From: WHSW01 sp963705955
GTDB taxonomy: Bacteria > Actinomycetota > Thermoleophilia > Solirubrobacterales > 70-9
Assembly: GCA_963705955.1 (NCBI GenBank)
Contig: CAVPLH010000005.1
Coordinates: forward strand, 310,001-374,000
Direction: 5' to 3'
DNA: 64,000 nucleotides
Shown here in pieces: positions 41,323 through 50,978 of the stretch. The notes below the pieces were generated by a model. The model saw nothing but the letters and a program-made list of their open reading frames with translations, did not search any database and was not told the origin of the DNA. A program made the position numbers and the translations under genes. Position 1 is the first letter of the stretch. Every line of letters starts with the position of its first letter.

Positions 41323-43346
41323 TGGCGGCACCGGCGAGCGCGAAGAAGCGCGTCGGCGAGCTCCGCGCGGAGATCGCCCGCCACGATCACGACTACTACG
41401 TCTGCGACGACCCGACGATCGGCGACGACGAGTACGACCGGCTGCTGGACGAGCTCCGTGCGCTCGAGTCCGAGCACCCCGACCTGGCGAGCCCCGACTC
41501 GCCGACCCAGCGGGTCGCGGGAGGTACCCGTCCACTCGACAAGTTCGTCCAGGTCGACCACCTGGAGCCGATGCTCTCGCTCGCCAACGCCCGCGGCGCG
41601 GACGAGTTCCGGGCCTGGGAGCAGCGCCTGCACAACCGCCTTCGCAGTCTCGACATCGAGCCCGGGGAGCTGCGCTTCGTCTCCGAGCCGAAGATCGACG
41701 GGATTGCGATGTCGCTCGTCTACGAGAGTGGCGAGCTGCTCCGCGCCGCGACCCGAGGCGACGGGGTCGTGGGCGAGGACGTGACCCACAACGTGCGCAC
41801 GATCGAGGCGGTCCCGGAGCGGATCGACGATGCCCCGCCGACGATCGAGGTCCGGGGCGAGGTCTACTTCCCGCGCGCCGCGTTCGCCGAGCTCAACGAG
41901 CAACGGGCGTCGGAGGGGCTGTCGACGTTCGCGAACCCGCGCAACGCGACCGCCGGGACGATCCGCCAGCTCGATCCCACGGTCGCCGCCTCGCGACCGC
42001 TGTCGATCTGGTGCTACGGCACCGGCGCGCGGGACGGGATCGAGTTCGCGACCCACTGGGAGGAGCTCGAGTGGCTGCGCTCGCACGGGTTCGCCGTCCA
42101 ATCAGACGTCGCCGAGCACGAGACCGCGGACGAGATCGTCGACCGTTGCCTGTGGTGGGAGCAGAAGCGGGAGTCGCTCGACTTCGAGATCGACGGTTGT
42201 GTGGTCAAGGTCGACCAGCGTGGGCTCTGGCGGGAGCTCGGGGTGACCGGGCGCGAGCCGCGCTGGGCGATCGCCTGGAAGTTCCCCCCGATCACCGCGA
42301 CGACGAAGCTCAACCGGATCGTCTGGAACGTCGGCCGCACCGGCCGGATGCTGCCGTTCGCGATGCTCGAGCCGGTCCACGTCGGCGGCGTCACCGTCTC
42401 GACCGCGACCCTGCACAACGAGGAGGACCTCGCCCGCAAAGACGCCCGCGAGGGCGACGAGGTGGTCGTCACCCGGGCCGGTGACGTGATCCCGCAGGTG
42501 ATCGCGCCCCTGATCCAGCGCCGCAAGGGCCGGCGCCTGCGGCGGGCGAAGCCGCCGAAGAAGTGCCCGGCGTGCGAGACGCCGACGATCAAGCCCGAGG
42601 ACTCGGTGTGGACGATCTGCCCCAACCGTCGCGGCTGCCCGGGGCAGACGTTCCAGCTCGTCAAGCATTTCCGTGGCGCGATGGACATCGAGGGGCTTGG
42701 CGAGAAGAACGCGATGCGGTTCCTGGAGCAGGGATTGATCACCGATCCGGCCTCGATCTACGACCTGACGGCCGAACGGATCGCCGAGCTCGACGGATTC
42801 GGGGAAACCTCCGCCCGGGCGCTGATCACCGAGATCGAACGCTCGAAGCAACGCCCGTTCGGGATCGTGCTCTACGCGCTCGGGCTGCCCGGGATCGGCT
42901 ACGTCAACGCGCAGGCGATCGCCGACCGCCTCGGCTCGATCGACGCCCTGCTCGCCGCCGAGCCCGAGCAGATCACCGAGGTCGACGGGATCGGCCCGGT
43001 GCTCGCCGAGCAGCTGACCGAGGAGCTCGCCGACGAGTCGGTGCTCGAGCTGATCGGCCGGCTACGCGAGCGAGGGTTGCGATTCGAGCTCTCCGAGACC
43101 GAGCGTCGCGCCGAGGGCGGACCGCTGGAGGAGAAGACCTTCGTGCTCACCGGCACGATGCCGAACCTGAGCCGCGACCAGGCGACGAACCTGATCCGCT
43201 CCGCCGGCGGCAAGGTGACCGGCTCGGTCTCGAAGAACACCGACTACCTGGTCGCCGGCGACAGTCCCGGAACGAAGCTCGCCAAGGCCGAGGAGGTCGG
43301 GACCGAGATCCTCGACGAGGACGGGCTGCGGGCGTTGCTCGGTTGA
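41322..43346 (+). CDS. ligA: NAD-dependent DNA ligase
   Basis: 674 residues, full length. Domain Ia, adenylation domain with Lys124 (SEPKIDGIAMSL), OB-fold (NVGRTGRMLPFAML), four-Cys zinc finger (CPACETP ... CPNRRGCPGQ), helix-hairpin-helix repeats (ALGLPGIGYVNAQAIADRLG) and a C-terminal BRCT domain (FVLTGTMPNLSRDQATNLIR). Joins nicks in replication and repair. The start is set by overlap with surE. Confidence 0.98.
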   Translation: MAAPASAKKRVGELRAEIARHDHDYYVCDDPTIGDDEYDRLLDELRALESEHPDLASPDSPTQRVAGGTRPLDKFVQVDHLEPMLSLANARGADEFRAWEQRLHNRLRSLDIEPGELRFVSEPKIDGIAMSLVYESGELLRAATRGDGVVGEDVTHNVRTIEAVPERIDDAPPTIEVRGEVYFPRAAFAELNEQRASEGLSTFANPRNATAGTIRQLDPTVAASRPLSIWCYGTGARDGIEFATHWEELEWLRSHGFAVQSDVAEHETADEIVDRCLWWEQKRESLDFEIDGCVVKVDQRGLWRELGVTGREPRWAIAWKFPPITATTKLNRIVWNVGRTGRMLPFAMLEPVHVGGVTVSTATLHNEEDLARKDAREGDEVVVTRAGDVIPQVIAPLIQRRKGRRLRRAKPPKKCPACETPTIKPEDSVWTICPNRRGCPGQTFQLVKHFRGAMDIEGLGEKNAMRFLEQGLITDPASIYDLTAERIAELDGFGETSARALITEIERSKQRPFGIVLYALGLPGIGYVNAQAIADRLGSIDALLAAEPEQITEVDGIGPVLAEQLTEELADESVLELIGRLRERGLRFELSETERRAEGGPLEEKTFVLTGTMPNLSRDQATNLIRSAGGKVTGSVSKNTDYLVAGDSPGTKLAKAEEVGTEILDEDGLRALLG

Positions 43347-43384
43347 GGAGCGCCGCTGGTCGGGCTACGGCCGCCCCGCCTGCG

Positions 43385-44242
43385 TCAGCCGCCGCCGAAG
43401 ACGACGATGAAGTCCGTGATCACCCCGGCGGCGAAACCGACCGCGAGCATCGCCAGCCCGAGCTCGCGGTGCCCGAAACGGCGCATCCCCTGCCAGATCT
43501 CTCCGATCACGTAGAGGATCGCGCCACCGGCGACGGCGTAGAAGGCGAGCTCGAGCGGCTCGCTGGTGACGTTGTAGCCGAGCATCGCCCCCAGCAGGAC
43601 CGGACCTCCGCCGATCAGGCCGGCGAGCCCGAGCCAGCGCCAGGTCGGCCTGACGCCGCCGAGCGGGCCGATGATCCCGAAGCCCTCGGTGGCGTTGTGA
43701 AGCGCGAAGCCGACGATCAGGACCGTCGCGAGGCCGATCTCTCCCGCTTGCGCCGAGACCCCGATCGCGAGGCCCTCGGCGAAGTTGTGGAGGCCGATCG
43801 CGCCGGCGATGATCAGGCCTGTCTGAAGCGCCCGCGCCCGTGCGGTGGCGGCCTCGGCATCGAGCACGGCCATATCGTCGGCGGGCAGGGCGCCGCCGGA
43901 ACCACCCGCGATCGGCGGTAGCGGCCGCTCGCGGCGCAGGTAGCGCTCGAGCAGTCCGAGGCCGACGCTGCCGAGCGCGAAGCCGCCGATCAAGAGCAGC
44001 GCGAGTCCGGCAGCGTTCGCGAAGCTGCCCTCGTCGTCCTTGAACGCCTCGACCGCGTGCTCGGCGATCTCGAAGCCGTGGGCGAGGACGTCGACCAGCA
44101 GGAATACGAGGATCCCGACCGAGAACATCGCCAGGGCGACACGGGCGCGCGAACCGAGCAGCTGCAGTCGCGCCACGGGCAGCCCGAGGAAGATCGTGAA
44201 ACCGGCGAGCGCGCCGAGAAGAGCCGTCTCCGAAAAAGTCAT
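43385..44242 (-). CDS. ZIP-family metal transporter
   Basis: 285 residues, about eight membrane helices. The metal-path motifs GLHNFAEGLAIG (helix 4) and ALHNATEGFGI (helix 5) are present, with a loop rich in Ala/Asp between helices 3 and 4 that lacks the usual His cluster. Imports divalent metals such as Zn, Fe or Mn. ATG at 44242. A DtxR/IdeR-like palindrome lies 29 bp upstream, so iron or manganese control is likely. Confidence 0.9.
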   Translation of the reverse strand: MTFSETALLGALAGFTIFLGLPVARLQLLGSRARVALAMFSVGILVFLLVDVLAHGFEIAEHAVEAFKDDEGSFANAAGLALLLIGGFALGSVGLGLLERYLRRERPLPPIAGGSGGALPADDMAVLDAEAATARARALQTGLIIAGAIGLHNFAEGLAIGVSAQAGEIGLATVLIVGFALHNATEGFGIIGPLGGVRPTWRWLGLAGLIGGGPVLLGAMLGYNVTSEPLELAFYAVAGGAILYVIGEIWQGMRRFGHRELGLAMLAVGFAAGVITDFIVVFGGG

Positions 44243-44270
44243 CTATCTGCCTTCGCCCGGACCAAGCCTT

Positions 44271-44284
44271 ATTAGGTCACCCTA
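44271..44284. promoter_or_regulatory. DtxR/IdeR-like operator upstream of the ZIP gene
   Basis: TTAGG-TCAC-CCTAA, the half-sites and spacing of the iron-box family bound by DtxR/IdeR regulators in actinobacteria. It lies in the ZIP promoter region and in the 44243-44328 gap before the dacB stop, so the transporter is the only plausible target. Match is by eye and lacks the outer bases of the 19-bp consensus. Confidence 0.55.
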
Positions 44285-44328
44285 AGCCGGAGCAAGGTAC
44301 CAGGTTCGGCCGAGCGTGGCGCGCCCGC

Positions 44329-45606
44329 TCACGGCTGGTAGCGGGCGATCGCCGCGGCAATCGCGTCCTGGGCCCTGCGGGCCGCATCGACGCTGACCGA
44401 GTTGTTGAGCACCGAGAAGGCGATCGTGTGTCCGCCCGCGGTGCAGTAGCCCGAGAGCGCCGAGACGTCCGACAGGCTGCCCGTCTTCGCGGCGCAGTTG
44501 CCCTCGGCGGCTGTGCCGCGCATCCGGTCGGCAAGCGTGCCCTCGCGCCCGGCGACCGGGAGCGAGTCCTCGAACGCCGGCCCGCTGTCCGTGTCGGTGG
44601 CCATCGCCACCAACAGCTCCCCGACCTGTTGCGGCGAGACGCGGTTGCGGCGCGAGAGGCCCGAACCGTCCGCGGCACGGTCACCGCTGCCGACCGAGTC
44701 CGCGAACGCCTCGACCTTGCGGGCACCGCGCGCCCGGGTGCCCCGCTTGCCGCCCTCGGCCGCGAGCCGCTTCAGCAGCATCTCGGCGAAGAAGTTGTTC
44801 GAGGGCACGTTGGTCTCCTCGATCAGCCTCGCGACGGTCGGTGATGCGACCGAGGCGAGCGGCTTGCCGTCGGTCACCTTCGGCGGCAGGTTCGCGTGTC
44901 CGACCCGCCCGCTGACCCTCACCCCGCGCTTGCGGAGCGCCCGCTTCAGCCCCTCGGCCGCGACGAGCTCGGGGGCGCCGGCGTAGCCGCCACCGTCATA
45001 GCCGTCGTTGAAGGAGAGGCCGGAGAGCGGGCTCAGGTAGGGCCCGGCCCGGCGCTCGCGGTCGAAGATCGTGTCGTCGGCCAGCACCCGGCCGCTCACC
45101 TTCTTGATCCCGGCGGCGGCGATCGACCGCGCGAGCTCGGAGACCCGGGTGACCGGTTGGTCGTTTGCGCGGGCGAAGCGCGTCGTGCCGAAGGCAGGGT
45201 CGCCGTCGCCGACGATCACCAGGTCGCCCCCGCGGACGAAGACGCGGGTCTCGAGCCGCGCGTCGGGGCCGAGCGCGGTGAGGAAGGCCGCGGTCGTGAA
45301 CAGCTTCTGGTTCGAGGCGGGAATCCGGGCCTCGTTTGCCTGCTCCGAGAACAGCGTCGGCTGGTCGTTCGCGTCGATGTCGTAGACCCAGGCGCCGCTC
45401 GCCCCACCCGCAGCGGAGAGCGCGTCGGAGAGGCTGGTGCGCAGCTGCGAGCCGCTCAACGCCCGGGTGGCCGCCGCCGGCGAGCCGGGACGCGCGACCG
45501 GCGTGCGACCGCCGTCGTCGAGGCCGATCGCGGTCGCCGGCGCAGCCGTGAAGGCCACGATCATCGCCGTCGCGATCGTCGCGAATACGCCGCGGAGCCC
45601 CTGCAT
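44329..45606 (-). CDS. dacB: D-alanyl-D-alanine carboxypeptidase/endopeptidase (PBP4/DacB, S13)
   Basis: 425 residues. Signal peptide (VFATIATAMIVAFTAAPATA), SxxK box S98-N-Q-K101, SxN box as PSNNFFAEML, KTG box CAAKTGSLSD. Cleaves peptidoglycan stem peptides in the cell wall. Contains the typical insertion between the first two motifs. ATG at 45606 with TAGCCT 8 nt upstream, probably leaderless. Divergent from the patatin gene. Confidence 0.94.
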   Translation of the reverse strand: MQGLRGVFATIATAMIVAFTAAPATAIGLDDGGRTPVARPGSPAAATRALSGSQLRTSLSDALSAAGGASGAWVYDIDANDQPTLFSEQANEARIPASNQKLFTTAAFLTALGPDARLETRVFVRGGDLVIVGDGDPAFGTTRFARANDQPVTRVSELARSIAAAGIKKVSGRVLADDTIFDRERRAGPYLSPLSGLSFNDGYDGGGYAGAPELVAAEGLKRALRKRGVRVSGRVGHANLPPKVTDGKPLASVASPTVARLIEETNVPSNNFFAEMLLKRLAAEGGKRGTRARGARKVEAFADSVGSGDRAADGSGLSRRNRVSPQQVGELLVAMATDTDSGPAFEDSLPVAGREGTLADRMRGTAAEGNCAAKTGSLSDVSALSGYCTAGGHTIAFSVLNNSVSVDAARRAQDAIAAAIARYQP

Positions 45607-45671
45607 CCGCGCCCAGGCTACCGTGAGACCAGGCCCTGAAGGCCGGCGGGCTGGAATAATGACCGCAGCCC

Positions 45672-46979
45672 ATGGGCAAGGTCGTCGATTTCGAGGCCGC
45701 CGGGGCCGAGTCGCAGGATGCGGCTCGCCGGCGAAGGCCGCGCCGCAAGCGGTCGAAGACAGCGCTCGTCCTCGGCGGCGGCGGGTTCACGGGCGGCGTC
45801 TATGAGATCGGCGCGCTGCGCGCGATCGACCTCCTGGCCACGAACCGGACCGTGAACCAGTTCGACGTCTACGTCGGCACCAGCGCCGGAGCGTTCGTCA
45901 GCAGCCTGGTCGCCAACGGGGTCACCCCGGAGGAGATGATGCGGGTCCTGAACCGCGACCTCCCGTCGCCGCTTCGCGACATCGACCTCGGGACGCTGCT
46001 GCGTCCCAACTACGGGGGCTATGCGAAGGGCGCCCTGACGCTGCCGTTCAAGGTCTTCGGCGCGCTTCGCGAGCTTGCCGGAAACCTCGGCGAGGTCTCC
46101 GCCGTCGACCTCGCGACCGGGCTCGCCGGCGCGCTTCCGTCGGGGATCTACTCGGGCCGCGGGATCGAGCGCTACGTCGAGGAGGTGCTCTCCGACCCGG
46201 ACCGCACGAACGACTTCCGGTTGCTCGAGAACGAGCTCTATCTGCCGGCCACCGACCTCGATACGACCGAGCGGATCGTGCTCGGCGAGGGTGAGTGGGC
46301 CGGGGTCCCGATCTCGAGGGCGGTCGCCGCCTCGGGGGCGTTGCCCGGGATCTACGAGCCGGTCGAGATCGATGGCCGCGAGTTCATCGACGGCGGCATC
46401 CTTTCGACCACCAATGTCGACGTCGCGATCGAGCGCGGCGCCAAGTTCGTCGTCGTCATCAACCCGCTGGTCCCCTACGTCAACGACTTCGAGAAGAACA
46501 TCCCGACGATCTCCGGCGCCCGCGCGCGCCGCGTCTCCGACATGGGGATCGTCGCGATCACCAATCAGACCTTCCGGCTGCTTTCCCACGACCGGCTGCA
46601 CCGCGCGATGGGGATCTGGGAGGACCGTTACCCCGGCGTCGACATCATCCTGATCGAGCCCGAGCTCAACGACGAGCTGATGTTCGGGACCTCGATCCTC
46701 GACTACAGCGCCCGCCTGCAGATCGCCAAGCACGGGTTCGAGTCGGTGACCCTGAAGCTGGCCCGTGACTACGACCGCTACAAGGCGATCGCAGAGCGCC
46801 ACGGGATCGAGATCTCGGCGCGCCGGGTCCGCCACGTGCTCAACCAGGTCGAGCGCGAGCAGGAGAAGCTCTCGGCCTGGCGGCGGGTCCTCGAGCTCAC
46901 CAACACCGCTCTGCTGCGCTCGCCGCGTGGCGATCGCGAGCCGCCCGCGGACGACGACAGCGAGGCGGCGAACGTCTAG
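45672..46979 (+). CDS. patatin-like phospholipase
   Basis: 435 residues. Oxyanion loop VLGGGGFTGGVYEIGAL, nucleophile elbow GTSAGAF (Ser71) and dyad Asp240 in FIDGG. The first 28 residues are basic (RRRRPRRKRSK). A long C-terminal region ends in a charged, possibly coiled-coil segment (HVLNQVEREQEKLSAWRRVL). Likely acyl-ester hydrolase acting on lipids. Convergent with the acyl-CoA synthetase 6 bp away. Confidence 0.92.
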   Translation: MGKVVDFEAAGAESQDAARRRRPRRKRSKTALVLGGGGFTGGVYEIGALRAIDLLATNRTVNQFDVYVGTSAGAFVSSLVANGVTPEEMMRVLNRDLPSPLRDIDLGTLLRPNYGGYAKGALTLPFKVFGALRELAGNLGEVSAVDLATGLAGALPSGIYSGRGIERYVEEVLSDPDRTNDFRLLENELYLPATDLDTTERIVLGEGEWAGVPISRAVAASGALPGIYEPVEIDGREFIDGGILSTTNVDVAIERGAKFVVVINPLVPYVNDFEKNIPTISGARARRVSDMGIVAITNQTFRLLSHDRLHRAMGIWEDRYPGVDIILIEPELNDELMFGTSILDYSARLQIAKHGFESVTLKLARDYDRYKAIAERHGIEISARRVRHVLNQVEREQEKLSAWRRVLELTNTALLRSPRGDREPPADDDSEAANV

Positions 46980-46985
46980 CGCTCG

Positions 46986-48803
46986 CTAGGTCGCGTAGAG
47001 GGCGTCGATCGCGCCCGAGTACTTGTCGGCGACGACGTTGCGCTTCACCTTCATCGACGGGGTCAGCTCGCCGCCCTCCTGGGTGAAGTCGCGCGGCAGG
47101 ATCTCGATCTTCTTCACCTGCTCGACCCGGGCGAACTTCTTGTTGATCTCCTCGACGTGAGCCTCGATCGACGCCTTGACTTCGGGGTCGCGAGCGACCG
47201 CCTCGAGGTCGCCGGCGGGCTTGCCGTGCTCGGTCGCCCACTTCGCGGCCTCCTCGGGGTCGAGGGTGACGAGCCCGATCAGGTACGGGCGACGGTCGCC
47301 GACGACCACGCACTGGGCGACGAGCGGATGCTGCTTGATCTCGGCCTCGAGGTTGGCCGGGGTGATGTTCTTGCCGCCGGCGGTGATGATGATGTCCTTC
47401 TTGCGGCCCGTGATCTTCAGGAACCCGTCGCGGTCCAGCTCGCCGATGTCGCCGGTGTGCAGCCAGCCGTCGACCAGCGTCTCGGCGGTCGCCTCGGGGT
47501 TCTTGTAGTAGCCCTGGAAGATGTTCGGGCCCTTGACGAGGATCTCCCCGTCGTCGGCGACCCGCAGCTCACAGCCCGGGAACGGCCGCCCGACCGTCCC
47601 CCACCGGAAATTCTCCGGGGTCGCAATCGTCGACGCCGTCGAGGTCTCCGTCATCCCCCATCCCTCGAGCACCAGGATGCCGGCGGCGTCGAAGAATTCG
47701 AGGATCTCGGGATTGATCGGCGCGGCGCCGGTGACCGCGAGCTTCAGTCGGCCGCCGAACAATCCGCGGATCTTCGACAAGACCTGCTTGTCGGCGATCC
47801 GGTACTGAGCCGTCAGCAGGGCGCCGGGTGTCTTGCCGGCGCGCTCGGTGCGGCGGACCTTCTTGCCGACGTCGATCGCCCAGTCGAAGACCCGCTTCTT
47901 GAGCCCTCCCTCCTTCTCGACCGAAGCGGTCGCGGCGGTGTAGATCTTCTCGAAGATCCGCGGCACCGACGGGAAGTAGGTGGGGCGGACCTCCGAGAGG
48001 TTGGGGAGGATCTTCAGTGGGTCGCGCTCCCAGTAGGCGAGCGTCGCGCCGAGGTCGAAGGTGCCGAGCTGGATCAGGAGCGCGAACGAATGCGCGAGCG
48101 GCAGGAACAGGTAGGTGACCTCCTCGCTGTCCATGACGCTCGTCGAGTGCACCATCGCCAGCATCGACGTGTAGTTGCCGTGGGAAATCACGCATCCCTT
48201 CGGCGGGCCGGTGGTCCCCGACGTGTAGATGAACGTGCAGATGTCGTCCGGGGTGACCGAGCTCCAGCGCGTCTCCCAGTCGGCGTCCGAGCCCGAGGCG
48301 CCGCGCGCCGAGAGCTGATCGAGCGAGATCGCGTCGGAGGATTGCCCGGTCATCCGGATCACGTGCTCGAGCTTCGGGCATCGGTCGCGGACCTGGCGGA
48401 CCTTGTCCATCTGGTCGTCGTCCTCGACGACCACGGCGACCGAGTCGGAGTTCTCGAGCACGTACTGGCACTCCTCGGCGGAGTTCGTCTGGTAGATCGG
48501 CACCACCGTCGCCCCGGCGGAGAGCGCCGCGAAGTCGAAATAGGTCCACTCGGGCCGCGTGTTCGAGAGAATCGCGACCTTGTCGCCCTTCTCGATCCCG
48601 AGATCGATCAGGCCCAGCGACAGCGCCCGGACCGTCTCCCCGACCTCGTCGTAGGTGCGCGGCGTCCAGCGGCCCCGGCCCTCGTTGTAGAGGACCGCTC
48701 GCTTCGGCCCGTACTTGCGGACGGCGATCGGCAGCAGCTCGGCGAGGGTGCGCGACCCGGTCGCCGTCTCCGCGGTCGTCTCGGCCGTCGCCGCCGTCTC
48801 CAT
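46986..48803 (-). CDS. long-chain fatty-acid--CoA ligase (FadD15-like)
   Basis: 605 residues. P-loop YTSGTTGPPKGCVISHGNYT, GWGMTETS, then DGWLHTGDIGELDRDG and the hinge ITGRKKDIIITAGGKNITP. Activates fatty acids to acyl-CoA through acyl-AMP. ATG at 48803 is preferred over the TTG one codon upstream because GGGAGGA lies nine bases before it. The Ala/Thr-rich first ~18 residues are variable. Confidence 0.94.
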   Translation of the reverse strand: METAATAETTAETATGSRTLAELLPIAVRKYGPKRAVLYNEGRGRWTPRTYDEVGETVRALSLGLIDLGIEKGDKVAILSNTRPEWTYFDFAALSAGATVVPIYQTNSAEECQYVLENSDSVAVVVEDDDQMDKVRQVRDRCPKLEHVIRMTGQSSDAISLDQLSARGASGSDADWETRWSSVTPDDICTFIYTSGTTGPPKGCVISHGNYTSMLAMVHSTSVMDSEEVTYLFLPLAHSFALLIQLGTFDLGATLAYWERDPLKILPNLSEVRPTYFPSVPRIFEKIYTAATASVEKEGGLKKRVFDWAIDVGKKVRRTERAGKTPGALLTAQYRIADKQVLSKIRGLFGGRLKLAVTGAAPINPEILEFFDAAGILVLEGWGMTETSTASTIATPENFRWGTVGRPFPGCELRVADDGEILVKGPNIFQGYYKNPEATAETLVDGWLHTGDIGELDRDGFLKITGRKKDIIITAGGKNITPANLEAEIKQHPLVAQCVVVGDRRPYLIGLVTLDPEEAAKWATEHGKPAGDLEAVARDPEVKASIEAHVEEINKKFARVEQVKKIEILPRDFTQEGGELTPSMKVKRNVVADKYSGAIDALYAT

Positions 48804-48894
48804 CAAGTTCTGTCCTCCCGAGGGTTGCTCAAGTCGCCGGGCGCTGATCGCCCGGGTAGGAAAGCTACCTCAGCCGGGAGGGCGCAGGCGGTCG

Positions 48895-49077
48895 CTAGGC
48901 GACTGTCTGCGGCTTCTTGACCGCTTGCGGGAGCTGGCGCAGGTTGGAGAGGAAGAGGGTCTTGTCGATGCGGCCGTTGAAGATCGGGACGTTCATCTCC
49001 ATGCACTTGGAGATCACTTCTCGCCGCTTCATGTTCATCTCGTCGGCGAGTTCGGTCGGCGTCAGGTGATTGGCCAC
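48895..49077 (-). CDS. small IF-2 N-terminal-like (helix-turn-helix) protein
   Basis: 60 residues: LTPTELADEMNMKRREVISK followed by CMEMNVPIFNGRIDKTLFLS. It resembles the IF2_N domain (LA-ELN-S-EVI-LLE-G-PV pattern), a small fold that may bind RNA or DNA. GTG at 49077 with a good GAGGAG upstream. Stands alone, divergent from the gene at 49218. Function unknown. Confidence 0.72.
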   Translation of the reverse strand: MANHLTPTELADEMNMKRREVISKCMEMNVPIFNGRIDKTLFLSNLRQLPQAVKKPQTVA

Positions 49078-49217
49078 GGACTACTCCTCTTTCGCTGTCG
49101 TCACCGGTCACGGAGTCTTATCGCAATCTGCGGATGTGTCAACGCGGGCAGCCGCAAATACCGGTCGGACACGACGGCCGAATCGCCGCGGCAGGCGCCC
49201 GAATAAGATTCCGGGGG

Positions 49218-49496
49218 ATGCCCGAACAGGCCTCCTCGGACGCAGCGCTCCCCTCGGTCGGCGACGGCAGCAGCTCGTTCATCGATTCGTTGATGGACAC
49301 GGAGCTGTACTCGATCGGCGCCTACTTCTGCGACGAACACCCGGAGCTGGTCGATCAGGTCGTCGAGCTCAGCGAGCAGATCGAGCGCGACGGCCTCGAG
49401 GCGTTCGCCGACGCCGGCGGCGCCGGGGTCGAGGAGACCTTCGAGACGCTGCTCACAGGCCTCGCGGTGCGGTATTACAAGGCGGTCGCGGGCTGA
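49218..49496 (+). CDS. hypothetical protein, 92 residues
   Basis: Mostly acidic: SFIDSLMDTELYSIGAYFCD, then LVDQVVELSEQIERDGLEAF and VEETFETLLTGLAVRYYKAV, probably helical. ATG at 49218 with TAAGAT 8 nt upstream, a leaderless-type start. A longer frame to 49134 has no start support. 22 bp before the DsbA-like gene, so possibly in one operon. No family recognised. Confidence 0.65.
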   Translation: MPEQASSDAALPSVGDGSSSFIDSLMDTELYSIGAYFCDEHPELVDQVVELSEQIERDGLEAFADAGGAGVEETFETLLTGLAVRYYKAVAG

Positions 49497-49518
49497 GCCC
49501 GCACGGTCGTAGACCGAG

Positions 49519-50205
49519 GTGAGCCCCTGGTTTCCGCGCGTGGTCCTCGGCCTCGCGTTGTTCGCCCTCGGCTATGCGATCTACTCGATCGCGGTCGGGG
49601 AGGGCGGCCCGAAGTCGCCCCCGATCGAGGGGATCAACGACGTCCAGGAGATCTTCGGTGGGATCGAGCAGGATGGAGCAACGCTCGGCCCGACCGACGC
49701 CCCGATCACGATCGAGGTCTTCAACGACCTCCAGTGCGCTCCGTGCGCGGACTTCGAGATCAACACGATCGACCCGCTGGTCGAGGAGTACGCGCGGACC
49801 GACAGGGCGCAGTTCGTGTTCCGCAACTTCTCGCTCGCGCCGAACGACACGACCCTCGCCGCGATCGCGGCCGAAGCCGCCGGAATGCAGGCGCGCCAGT
49901 GGCAGTACGCGGACACCTTCTTTCGCAACCAGGACCTCGCCCGGGGCCGCGGCGTCGACGATCAGATCCTCCGGGAGGTCGCCGAGGCCGTCCCCGAGCT
50001 CGACCAGGACCGGTGGCAGACGGACTACGAGTCGCCGCAGAGCGAGGACCTGGTGCGCGCGGACGCGATGCTCGCCGCCCAGCTCAAGCTTCCGGCCGAG
50101 CCCGCGGTCGTCGTCTCGGGTCCGGCCGGCGAGCGGAAGCTGATCCAGACGCCCACCCACGACGAGATCGAGGCGGCGATCGCTCAGGTGTCGGGCCCGG
50201 ATTGA
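49519..50205 (+). CDS. membrane-anchored DsbA-like thiol-disulfide protein
   Basis: 228 residues. N-terminal anchor helix (VVLGLALFALGYAIYSIAV), then a thioredoxin-fold DsbA domain with active site DLQCAPCADFE (CxxC = CAPC) after PITIEVFNDLQ. Likely faces outside and handles disulfides of secreted proteins. GTG at 49519, overlapping its GAGG. The 3' end overlaps the VTT gene on the other strand by 22 bp. Confidence 0.9.
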   Translation: MSPWFPRVVLGLALFALGYAIYSIAVGEGGPKSPPIEGINDVQEIFGGIEQDGATLGPTDAPITIEVFNDLQCAPCADFEINTIDPLVEEYARTDRAQFVFRNFSLAPNDTTLAAIAAEAAGMQARQWQYADTFFRNQDLARGRGVDDQILREVAEAVPELDQDRWQTDYESPQSEDLVRADAMLAAQLKLPAEPAVVVSGPAGERKLIQTPTHDEIEAAIAQVSGPD

Positions 50206-50978
50206 CCGACGCCACCGGGTGTCGCCCGCCACTGCCGGTGGAAGTAGCGCGTTACCACCAGGAGGCCGATCAGCACCAGGGCGCCGATCCAGAGCACGGG
50301 ATCGGTCGGTGACAGCGTCTCGAGCCGGCTGCCGAGGTAGACGAAGACCGCGGTCAGTGGCAGGTATCCGACCAGCGTCGTCCAGAGGAAGGTGGTGAAG
50401 TCGGCGCGGGCTGCGCCGGCGGCGATCGAGAAGAAGCTGAACGGGATCACCGGCACCAGCCGCATCCCGAGCAGCAACGTGACCCCACCGGCTTCGACCA
50501 TGCGCTCGAGCCGGTCGAAGCGCGACCGGCTCAGGAACCGGTAGAGGAGCGGCCGCGCCGCGTGGTGGCCGATCCAGTAGGCGACGACGCCGTTCGCGAG
50601 CCAGCCCGCCATCATCAGCGGCAGGCCGACCCAGAACCCGTAGACGTAGCCGGTCGCCGTGTCGAGGATCTCGGCCGGATACCAGACGACGACATGGACG
50701 AGCGCCAGCGCGAGGACGATCAGCGCGCCGCCGAAGCCGAGGTCGAGCAGGTCCTGGCGGAGCCCGCTCGTGTCGCCCGAGATCGCGGCCCCGACGCCCG
50801 TCCGCAGCGGCTCGATCGCCAATACGAGGATCGCCAGGACGGCGATCCCGGCGAGCGTGACCGCGATCCCCGCCAGCGGCGTGCGGACGTCGGCGCCCGC
50901 GGCGGGCTCGGGTGCAACCTCCTCCGGCTCGGGTGCGACATCCCCGGACTCGAACGATGGCCGGGGTCGGGAGGACAC
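50184..50978 (-). CDS. VTT-domain (TVP38/TMEM64, DedA-like) membrane protein
   Basis: 264 residues. About five to six helices with the family core YPAEILDTATGYVYGFWVGL, GMRLVPVIPFSFFSIAAGA and TTLVGYLPLTAVFVYLGSRL. Such proteins are thought to be lipid scramblases or transporters. GTG at 50978 is chosen: CATACT lies 6 nt upstream, and any longer frame would read into the tRNA gene. Confidence 0.88.
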   Translation of the reverse strand: MSSRPRPSFESGDVAPEPEEVAPEPAAGADVRTPLAGIAVTLAGIAVLAILVLAIEPLRTGVGAAISGDTSGLRQDLLDLGFGGALIVLALALVHVVVWYPAEILDTATGYVYGFWVGLPLMMAGWLANGVVAYWIGHHAARPLLYRFLSRSRFDRLERMVEAGGVTLLLGMRLVPVIPFSFFSIAAGAARADFTTFLWTTLVGYLPLTAVFVYLGSRLETLSPTDPVLWIGALVLIGLLVVTRYFHRQWRATPGGVGQSGPDT

